The position numbers and the translations under genes are program-made. The notes under the pieces were generated by a model that worked only from the letters and a program-made list of their open reading frames with translations, ran no database searches and had not been told where the DNA came from. From positions 1 through 36,312 of the forward strand of contig NZ_MJAH01000038.1 of assembly GCF_001746295.1 (NCBI RefSeq): 36,312 bases of DNA, read 5' to 3'. This DNA is from Streptomyces sp. LUP47B. Lineage in GTDB: Bacteria > Actinomycetota > Actinomycetes > Streptomycetales > Streptomycetaceae. Position 1 is the stretch's first letter; each line of letters opens with the position of its first letter. Shown here piece after piece: positions 8,881 through 14,672 of this stretch.

Positions 8881-8933
8881 GGCAGACCTTCCCCCGTCGC
8901 TGACCTGCCGCGCGGGGGCGGAACAGGTCTGCC
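8881..8933 (+). terminator. strong hairpin after the secreted-protein gene
   Basis: The perfect outer arms GGCAGACCT (8881-8889) and AGGTCTGCC (8925-8933) enclose a second stem, TTCCCCC against GGGGGCGGAA, with one bulge. The hairpin starts at the base after the stop codon at 8880. There is no T-run, as is common for Streptomyces terminators. Confidence 0.75.
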
Positions 8934-8986
8934 CCAGCCGTTCGGACACCCCCCAGTCTTCTCAGCTCTCCGGACGGATCCCCCCT

Positions 8987-9002
8987 GGAGCCTCGTGGCT
9001 CC
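8987..9002. other. small hairpin in the leader of the 9056 gene
   Basis: GGAGCC TCGT GGCTCC is a perfect six-base-pair stem with a four-base loop. It lies 54 bases before the start codon at 9056 and could form in the mRNA leader. Whether it regulates anything is unknown. Confidence 0.4.
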
Positions 9003-9055
9003 GGATGTCCCCATGCCTCTCCAGGCCCCCCAAGATCCAGGGATCTGACGCACTC

Positions 9056-10975
9056 ATGAACAAGAACATCCGCCGTTCCATCGTCATAGCCGCCGGTGTC
9101 ACCGGTGCGTGGGCACTCGGTTCCGCCGTGGCCAGCGCGGACGAGCTCCCGGCCGCCTCCCTCTCCGCCACGGACACGGCGACGGACACCGCGTCCGGCA
9201 CCGCGTCCGACACGCACACCACGGTCACCGACACCCTCGCCACGGTCACCGACACACTCGACGGCACGGTCGACGGCGTCGTCTCCGACGTCACCACCGC
9301 CGTCGCCGACACCACCGGCACCGCGCAGCAGGTGACCACCGCCGACACCGCCGAGCAGGTCCGCCGCCACGCAGACGCGAAGGTCACGGTCCCGCAGGTG
9401 TCCCAGGCCGCCGAGGCCAAGGCGTCCAAGGTGAAGGGCGCCGCGGCCATCCAGGGCGCGAAGGCGGCCCGGGCCGCGCAGGCCGAGGCGAAGGCCAACG
9501 CCGCGCAGGCCGCCGCCGTCAAGGCCTCCGACGTCGCCGCGCCCACCACGCCGAGCGCACCCACCGCTCCCCAGCACGGCGTCGACTACCTCTTCGGTCC
9601 CCTCTCGGCCTTCGCTCCCGAGGTGGAGCGAGCCCTGGCCGGCGCCCAGACGAAGCTGCAGGGCGTCCAGTCGGCGGCCCGTTCTCAGGCGCAGGGCGTC
9701 GACGGCGTCGTACGGACGAAGAAGCAGCACACCGTCGCGGGCGCGGGCCGCACCGCGGCGGGCGCTACTGGCGCTGCGCACACCACGCTCGCCGGAGCGC
9801 AGGGCCGGATCGCCGGCGTCTCCGCCACGGCCGGGGCAGAGGCCACCGCCGCCACGGCCACCGCCGAGGGCACGGTCTCCTCCGTCCCGAGCCACCTCAC
9901 GGGCACGGTGGACGGCGTCCGTCGGCAGGCCCTCGGCACCGTCGCGGGCGTCCCCGGGACCGTCGCCCCCGTCGTCGACCAGACGGTCGCCTGGGTCGTC
10001 CCGCCCGTCGTGACCGACGCCGTGGACGGAGTGGTGCCGGTCGCCGCGCAGGCGGTGGACGGTGTCGTGCCGGTCGCCGAAGGGGTGGTGCCCGCCGTCG
10101 GGCGGACCGTTGGCGGGGTGACCCCGGTCGCCACCGGCGCGGTGGGCGGCGTGACGCCCGTCGCCGAAGGGACCGTGGGCGGGGTCGCGCAGACCGCCGG
10201 GCACGCCGTGGGTGCCGCGACCGCGCTGGCGTACGGGGTCGTCGGGGACGTGTCCCCGGTCGCGGGCGGCGCCGTCCAGGGCGTGCGGCCCGTCGTCGGC
10301 GGCGCGGTCGCCGGAGTCGGGGGGATCCAGCAGGGCGTGGCCGCGTACGCCACCGGCACGGTCGCCGGCGTGCTCCCGGTCGTCGACGGCGTCGTCGCAG
10401 ACGTGCCGCCCTACGCCACCGGCCTCGTCGGGCAGGTCGCGCAGGACACCACCGACGCCGTACTGCCCCCGGTCGTGAACACCGCCGTGCACGGCGTGGT
10501 GCCGGTCGCCGGCCAGGCCGTCACGGACGCGACCACCCTGGCGTACGGCGTCACGCGGGACGTCCACCCGTTCGCGACCGGAGTGGTCGGCGACGTCGCG
10601 CCGCTCGCATACGGCGTGGCCGGCCACACCACCGACCTGGCATACGGCGTGACGGGCGAGGTCCCGGCCTTCGCGCACGGTGTCACCGGAGCGGTCCAGC
10701 CGGTCGTCGACACCGTCACCCGTACGGCCGAGCCGGTCGTCGGCAGCGCCACGACGCTGGCGTACGGCGTGACGGGAGACGTCACGCCCTTCGCGTACGG
10801 CGTCGTCGGCGAGGCCGCTCCCCTCGTCGGGCAGGTCGGCCCCTTCGCCGGGGATCTGACCGGGACCCTTCAGGACACCGCCGGACCGCTCGCCGGGCAC
10901 GCCGTCGCCGGCGTCCAGGGCGTGGCCGAGTCCCTCACCCCGGGTGACGCGCGGGACATGCGGTACCGCGCCTGA
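9056..10975 (+). CDS. secreted Ala/Gly/Val repeat protein, unknown function
   Basis: A 639-residue protein with a signal peptide, MNKNIRRSIVIAAGVTGAWA then LGSAVASA, probably cleaved near residue 29. Next come a Thr/Ala/Asp-rich stretch, an Ala/Lys helical stretch (about 120-165: AAEAKASKVKGAAAIQGAKA type) and, from about residue 318, a long array of imperfect repeats built from G-V-V-P-V-A and L-A-Y-G-V-x-G-D-V-x-P-F-A. No Cys, sortase or membrane anchor is visible. The repeat spacing of about 10-20 residues would suit a repetitive beta or amphipathic fibre, which is inference. The ATG at 9056 has only a weak AGGGA upstream. It lies downstream of another secreted protein with similar Val-rich composition. 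I do not recognise the family; an envelope or aerial-hypha surface role is possible but unsupported. Confidence 0.78.
   Translation: MNKNIRRSIVIAAGVTGAWALGSAVASADELPAASLSATDTATDTASGTASDTHTTVTDTLATVTDTLDGTVDGVVSDVTTAVADTTGTAQQVTTADTAEQVRRHADAKVTVPQVSQAAEAKASKVKGAAAIQGAKAARAAQAEAKANAAQAAAVKASDVAAPTTPSAPTAPQHGVDYLFGPLSAFAPEVERALAGAQTKLQGVQSAARSQAQGVDGVVRTKKQHTVAGAGRTAAGATGAAHTTLAGAQGRIAGVSATAGAEATAATATAEGTVSSVPSHLTGTVDGVRRQALGTVAGVPGTVAPVVDQTVAWVVPPVVTDAVDGVVPVAAQAVDGVVPVAEGVVPAVGRTVGGVTPVATGAVGGVTPVAEGTVGGVAQTAGHAVGAATALAYGVVGDVSPVAGGAVQGVRPVVGGAVAGVGGIQQGVAAYATGTVAGVLPVVDGVVADVPPYATGLVGQVAQDTTDAVLPPVVNTAVHGVVPVAGQAVTDATTLAYGVTRDVHPFATGVVGDVAPLAYGVAGHTTDLAYGVTGEVPAFAHGVTGAVQPVVDTVTRTAEPVVGSATTLAYGVTGDVTPFAYGVVGEAAPLVGQVGPFAGDLTGTLQDTAGPLAGHAVAGVQGVAESLTPGDARDMRYRA
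10009..10830 (+). repeat. coding array of imperfect GVVPVA / LAYGVxGDV repeats
   Basis: Within the 9056-10975 gene, variants of GVVPVAxGxV alternate with TLAYGVTGDVxPFA. LAYGV occurs six times, the Phe variant FAYGV once more, and GVTPVA or GVVPVA several times. The DNA copies have diverged, so the repeat is conserved at the protein level rather than being a recent tandem array. Confidence 0.7.
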
Positions 10976-11101
10976 CCGTCACCCGCCGAACGACTCCGTG
11001 AGGTGACGGGCCCCGGACGGCCGAAAGCCGTCGGTCTGTTCTGCCGGAACCTCACGGGCGGGGCGAAGCGGTCCCCATTGGGGTGGGGATCGACCGCCCA
11101 G

Positions 11102-11121
11102 GGCCCCTTGAAGAAGGGGCC
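11102..11121 (+). terminator. hairpin, first of a tandem terminator pair
   Basis: GGCCCCTT and AAGGGGCC form a perfect 8-bp stem around a GAAG loop. It sits 7 bases upstream of the larger hairpin at 11129, and both lie between the repeat-protein gene and sucC. Confidence 0.5.
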
Positions 11122-11128
11122 GCACAAG

Positions 11129-11164
11129 GGGCCTCACCGGGTCGACCCCAACCCGGTGAGGCCC
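11129..11164 (+). terminator. 14-bp perfect hairpin terminator
   Basis: GGGCCTCACCGGGT and ACCCGGTGAGGCCC pair perfectly across an 8-base loop. The hairpin is about 150 bases after the 9056-10975 stop and probably separates that gene from sucCD transcription. Confidence 0.75.
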
Positions 11165-11235
11165 TTCCCCATGCCTCGCCCGCGTGTCCCGGCGCCCTCA
11201 CACGCGGCACGCCGTGCCAGTGAGCGCGGCATCAT

Positions 11236-11249
11236 GTGACAGGTATCAC
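11236..11249. promoter_or_regulatory. CRP-like palindrome GTGA-N6-TCAC upstream of sucC
   Basis: GTGACAGGTATCAC is a perfect GTGA-N6-TCAC palindrome, the half-site pattern of CRP/FNR-family regulators including Streptomyces Crp. Its centre is about 50 bases upstream of the putative -10 GATAACCT at 11293-11300, a spacing compatible with activation. Binding is inferred from sequence alone. Confidence 0.4.
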
Positions 11250-11270
11250 CGCTCAGGTGTGACCCTCGAT

Positions 11271-11300
11271 TTAGGGGCCTCCCGCAAGCAGCGATAACCT
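11271..11300 (+). promoter_or_regulatory. putative sucCD promoter
   Basis: TTAGGG at 11271-11276 and TAACCT at 11295-11300 are separated by 18 bases. The -10 is a fair match to the housekeeping consensus; the -35 is poor. It is the most AT-rich spot upstream of sucC. Confidence 0.35.
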
Positions 11301-11434
11301 GCGAGACGGACATGCCGCGCGCTCGGACACCGTGTGCGCCTCCCTTGTGACAGACACGGTCGGACGTCACGTTGCCCTCGCGGCACGCCCACGCAGACAA
11401 CGAACCGCGAGATCACTGATAGGGACGGAAGCGC

Positions 11435-12613
11435 GTGGACCTGTTCGAGTACCAGGCGAGGGACCTCTTCGCCAAGCACGATGTACCGGTGCTGGCCGGT
11501 GAAGTCATCGACACGCCTGAGGCGGCCCGCGCAGCCACCGAGCGCCTCGGTGGCAAGTCCGTCGTCAAGGCCCAGGTGAAGGTCGGCGGCCGTGGCAAGG
11601 CCGGTGGCGTGAAGCTCGCCGCCACCCCGGACGAGGCCGTCGCCCGCGCGACGGACATCCTCGGCATGGACATCAAGGGCCACACGGTCCACAAGGTGAT
11701 GCTCGCCGAGATGGCTCCGGAGATCGTGGAGGAGTACTACGTCTCCTTCCTCCTCGACCGTGCCAACCGCACCTTCCTCTCCATCGCGTCCGTCGAGGGC
11801 GGCATGGAGATCGAGGAGGTGGCGGAGACCCGACCCGAGGCCGTCGCCAAGACGCCCATCGACGCCAACGTGGGCGTGACCCCCGAGGTCGCCCGCCAGA
11901 TCGTCGAGGCCGCGAACTTCCCGGCCGAGGTCGCCGACAAGGTCGCCGACGTGCTGGTCAAGCTCTGGAAGACCTTCATCGAAGAGGACGCCCTCCTCGT
12001 CGAGGTCAACCCGCTGGCCAAGGTCGCCTCCGGTGACATCCTCGCCCTCGACGGCAAGGTGTCGCTGGACGAGAACGCCGAGTTCCGCCACCCCGACCAC
12101 GAGGTGCTCCAGGACAAGGCCGCGGCCAACCCGCTCGAGGCCGCCGCCAAGGAGAAGAACCTCAACTACGTCAAGCTCGACGGCGAGGTCGGCATCATCG
12201 GCAACGGCGCGGGTCTCGTCATGAGCACCCTGGACGTCGTCGCGTACGCCGGTGAGGCGCACGGTGGCGTCAAGCCCGCCAACTTCCTCGACATCGGCGG
12301 CGGCGCGTCCGCGGCCGTGATGGCGAACGGCCTGGAGATCATCCTGGGCGACCCCGACGTCAAGTCGGTCTTCGTCAACGTCTTCGGCGGCATCACCGCG
12401 TGCGACGAGGTCGCCAACGGCATCGTGCAGGCGCTGCAGCTGCTCGCGGACAAGGGCGAGGACGTCACCAAGCCCCTCGTCGTCCGCCTCGACGGCAACA
12501 ACGCCGAGCTGGGTCGCAAGATCCTCTCCGACGCCAACCACCCGCTGGTGCAGCGCGTGGACACCATGGACGGCGCGGCCGACAAGGCCGCCGAGCTCGC
12601 GGCTGCGAAGTAA
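11435..12613 (+). CDS. sucC: succinyl-CoA ligase (ADP-forming), beta subunit
   Basis: A 392-residue beta subunit of succinyl-CoA synthetase, a cytoplasmic TCA-cycle enzyme that interconverts succinyl-CoA and succinate with formation of a nucleoside triphosphate. The N-terminal ATP-grasp domain starts MDLFEYQARDLFAKHDVPVL and has the GGRGKAGGVKLA nucleotide-binding loop near residue 50. The C-terminal CoA-ligase domain has NFLDIGGGASAAVMANGLEI and VFVNVFGGITACDEVANGI. Full length for the family. It starts with GTG at 11435 after AGGGACGGAA. sucD follows 21 bases downstream and encodes the alpha subunit. The upstream CRP-like palindrome suggests catabolic control. Confidence 0.98.
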   Translation: MDLFEYQARDLFAKHDVPVLAGEVIDTPEAARAATERLGGKSVVKAQVKVGGRGKAGGVKLAATPDEAVARATDILGMDIKGHTVHKVMLAEMAPEIVEEYYVSFLLDRANRTFLSIASVEGGMEIEEVAETRPEAVAKTPIDANVGVTPEVARQIVEAANFPAEVADKVADVLVKLWKTFIEEDALLVEVNPLAKVASGDILALDGKVSLDENAEFRHPDHEVLQDKAAANPLEAAAKEKNLNYVKLDGEVGIIGNGAGLVMSTLDVVAYAGEAHGGVKPANFLDIGGGASAAVMANGLEIILGDPDVKSVFVNVFGGITACDEVANGIVQALQLLADKGEDVTKPLVVRLDGNNAELGRKILSDANHPLVQRVDTMDGAADKAAELAAAK

Positions 12614-12634
12614 GGAAGAGGGACAGATACAGCC

Positions 12635-13519
12635 ATGGCTATCTTCCTCAACAAGGACAGCAAGGTCATCGTCCAGGGCATGACCGGTGCCACGGGCATG
12701 AAGCACACCAAGCTCATGCTGGCCGACGGCACCAACATCGTCGGTGGCGTGAACCCCCGTAAGGCGGGCACGTCCGTCGACATCGACGGCAACGAGATCC
12801 CGGTCTTCGGCACGGTCGCCGAGGCGATCGAGAAGACGGGCGCCAACGTGTCCGTCCTCTTCGTACCGCCGGCCTTCGCCAAGGCCGCCGTCGTCGAGGC
12901 CATCGACGCCGAGATCCCCCTCGCGGTCGTCATCACCGAGGGCATCGCGGTCCACGACTCGGCCGCGTTCTACGCGTACGCCGTGTCGCAGGGCAACAAG
13001 ACCCGGATCATCGGCCCGAACTGCCCCGGTCTCATCACCCCGGGCCAGTCGAACGCCGGCATCATCCCGGGCGACATCACCAAGCCGGGCCGCATCGGTC
13101 TGGTCTCGAAGTCCGGCACGCTGACGTACCAGATGATGTACGAGCTGCGGGACATCGGCTTCTCGTCCGCCGTCGGCATCGGTGGCGACCCGATCATCGG
13201 TACGACGCACATCGACGCGCTCGCCGCGTTCGAGGCCGACCCCGACACCGACCTGATCGTCATGATCGGTGAGATCGGCGGCGACGCCGAGGAGCGTGCG
13301 GCCGCGTTCATCGCGGAGAACGTGAAGAAGCCGGTCGTCGGCTACGTCGCGGGCTTCACCGCGCCCGAGGGCAAGACCATGGGCCACGCCGGCGCCATCG
13401 TCTCCGGTTCCTCCGGCACGGCCGCCGCGAAGAAGGAGGCCCTCGAGGCCGCCGGCGTCAAGGTCGGCAAGACGCCCACCGAGACGGCGAAGCTGGCGCG
13501 GGAGATCCTGGCCGGCTGA
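12635..13519 (+). CDS. sucD: succinyl-CoA ligase, alpha subunit
   Basis: A 294-residue alpha subunit, partner of SucC. The N-terminal CoA-binding Rossmann domain starts MAIFLNKDSKVIVQGMTGAT; the C-terminal ligase domain carries the active-site histidine that is phosphorylated during catalysis, H251 in KTMGHAGAIVSG. Further family motifs are GPNCPGLITPG and GRIGLVSKSGTLTYQ. The ATG at 12635 follows GGAAGAGGGACAG. Length and motifs are normal. The gene is cotranscribed with sucC and followed by a strong hairpin 22 bases after the stop. Confidence 0.98.
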   Translation: MAIFLNKDSKVIVQGMTGATGMKHTKLMLADGTNIVGGVNPRKAGTSVDIDGNEIPVFGTVAEAIEKTGANVSVLFVPPAFAKAAVVEAIDAEIPLAVVITEGIAVHDSAAFYAYAVSQGNKTRIIGPNCPGLITPGQSNAGIIPGDITKPGRIGLVSKSGTLTYQMMYELRDIGFSSAVGIGGDPIIGTTHIDALAAFEADPDTDLIVMIGEIGGDAEERAAAFIAENVKKPVVGYVAGFTAPEGKTMGHAGAIVSGSSGTAAAKKEALEAAGVKVGKTPTETAKLAREILAG

Positions 13520-13541
13520 ACAGGTATTCAGCTGCACGTCT

Positions 13542-13576
13542 GATGGGCTCGCTCCGTGGGTTGGAGCGGGCCCATC
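13542..13576 (+). terminator. sucCD terminator hairpin
   Basis: GATGGGCTCGCTCC and GGAGCGGGCCCATC form a 14-bp stem with one G-U pair and a 7-base loop, 22 bases after the sucD stop. Confidence 0.85.
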
Positions 13577-13626
13577 GGCGCGTCACGGGGGGCGGTCCGG
13601 TCGTCGGGCGTGTGCGGGTGCGTTGT

Positions 13627-13721
13627 GGCTGGTCGCGCAGTTCCCCGCGCCCCTAGGTGGGTACAGCTGGGCATGCGTCGACCGCACCGACTCAGGGGCG
13701 CGGGGAACTGCGCGACCAGCC
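13627..13721. repeat. dispersed Streptomyces palindrome, 28-bp perfect arms
   Basis: A 28-bp arm at 13627-13654 (begins GGCTGGTCGCGCAGTTCCCC, ends GCGCCCCT) is matched perfectly by its reverse complement at 13694-13721, with a 39-base spacer. From memory this GGTCGCGCAGTTCCCCGCGCCCCT element recurs in many Streptomyces intergenic regions. It lies between convergent genes (sucD and the sigma-like gene), where it may end transcription from both sides. It encodes nothing and has no transposase nearby. Confidence 0.8.
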
Positions 13722-13736
13722 CCCCACCGGCCGCAG

Positions 13737-14576
13737 TCAACGACCCACCGGTACAAGCCTCTCCGGACCGCTAGCCGTCTCCTCCCGCAGCTTCTTCCGC
13801 AGTTTCGTCTCCGCCTCCGACAGCGCCCCCGGCGCCACCCGCGCCGGCACCCCCTGCACCTCCGCCCCCGGCGCGATCGGCGGCTCGTAGTGCGTCGGAG
13901 CCGTCCGCACGGTGAGCGCCGTCGTGCCGATCAGCGTGACCGTGAACGCGATCGCGGCCCTGGTCCAGAAGCGTGCCCGGCGCTCACTCGCGGTCCGCAC
14001 CGCGGGCGGCTGCGCGGCACGCAACCGCTCCCTGGAGGCCAGCGAGACCAGGCGCTCGTGCAGCTCGGACGGGTCGGCCAGGTCGGGAAGCCGTGCCGCG
14101 ATCGTCGAGCGCGCGTTCATCAGCCGGTTCGCCGTCGCCGGAGTGCTCGCCTCCGTCTCCGCCGCCATCTCCGGAAGATCGAGGCCCACGCCGTCGTACA
14201 GCAGGAGGGTGCGCCGCTGTGACGGCGGGAGTTCCAGGAGTACGGCCATGAGCGCGCGGTCGGACGGGTCGGCGACGGGTTCCTCGGGGCTGCGGTGGCG
14301 GGGGCGGAAGCGGTGCCAGGGAGAGAGGGCGTACTCGTACGTCATGACCCGTACCCAGCCCGCCGGGTCCCGGTCCACCGCCACCTCGGGCCAGCGCTGC
14401 CAGGCGAGTTGGAACGCCCGCTCGACCGACTCGCGGGCGAGCTCACGTCGGCCGGTGAGCAGGTAGGCCTGCCGGACGAGCGCGGGGGCGCAGAACGCGT
14501 AGAGCGCGTCGAAGGCCTGAGCGGGTGTCAGGGGGGTGCCGGGGAGCTCCTCGTGCTCCTGCTGAGGAACCGTCAC
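13737..14576 (-). CDS. ECF-like sigma factor with C-terminal membrane segment
   Basis: A 279-residue protein. Residues 22-95 resemble sigma-70 region 2 (AFDALYAFCAPALVRQAYLL... WVRVMTYEYALSPW) and residues 105-165 resemble region 4 (ELPPSQRRTLLLYDGVGLDL then PEMAAETEASTPATANRLMN). After the sigma part comes a hydrophobic segment at 207-222 (AAIAFTVTLIGTTALTV) and an external tail of about 55 residues ending in a charged helix. A sigma factor tethered to the membrane by its own C-terminus would need release or contact with a partner; no separate anti-sigma gene is adjacent. I chose GTG 14576 because GAAGGGG lies upstream. An in-frame ATG at 14627 (MCRSIYIYVLF) would add 17 residues but lacks a ribosome site. 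It could be a sigma-like regulator that does not act on polymerase. Confidence 0.75.
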   Translation of the reverse strand: MTVPQQEHEELPGTPLTPAQAFDALYAFCAPALVRQAYLLTGRRELARESVERAFQLAWQRWPEVAVDRDPAGWVRVMTYEYALSPWHRFRPRHRSPEEPVADPSDRALMAVLLELPPSQRRTLLLYDGVGLDLPEMAAETEASTPATANRLMNARSTIAARLPDLADPSELHERLVSLASRERLRAAQPPAVRTASERRARFWTRAAIAFTVTLIGTTALTVRTAPTHYEPPIAPGAEVQGVPARVAPGALSEAETKLRKKLREETASGPERLVPVGR

Positions 14577-14672
14577 AAGGCGCCCCTTCGTACGAAAAAG
14601 TACATAGATGTATATTGAGCGACACATCGGAGGTTCGCCTGTTACGACGGGAAAGCGCGTGTCGTTGGGAGC
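14577..14672. promoter_or_regulatory. AT-rich divergent promoter between the sigma-like gene and perM
   Basis: This short stretch is far more AT-rich than its surroundings. For perM, TTCGTA (14587-14592), 18 bases and TATATT (14611-14616) form a plausible promoter. TACAT-AG-ATGTA at 14601-14612 is a perfect palindrome overlapping that -10, and GTAC-GAAAAA-GTAC lies beside it; either could be an operator. No clear promoter of correct spacing was found on the minus strand. Confidence 0.45.

Larger units (their letters stand above)
10976..11434. other. 459-bp intergenic region before sucC, rich in hairpins
   Basis: There is no convincing gene here. The left half holds stem-loops: GACGGC/GCCGTC at 11016-11032, GGCCCCTT/AAGGGGCC at 11102-11121, a 14-bp stem at 11129-11164, CCGCGTGT/ACACGCGG at 11180-11207 and GGCAC/GTGCC at 11206-11218. 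The right half looks like the sucCD promoter and leader: a GTGA-N6-TCAC palindrome at 11236 and a -10-like GATAACCT at 11293, with about 135 bases of leader before the GTG start. Confidence 0.7.

Noticed and set aside
13627..13721. Insertion sequence ends
   Set aside because: The 39-base spacer cannot hold a transposase, and there is no target duplication; it is better explained as a dispersed hairpin.
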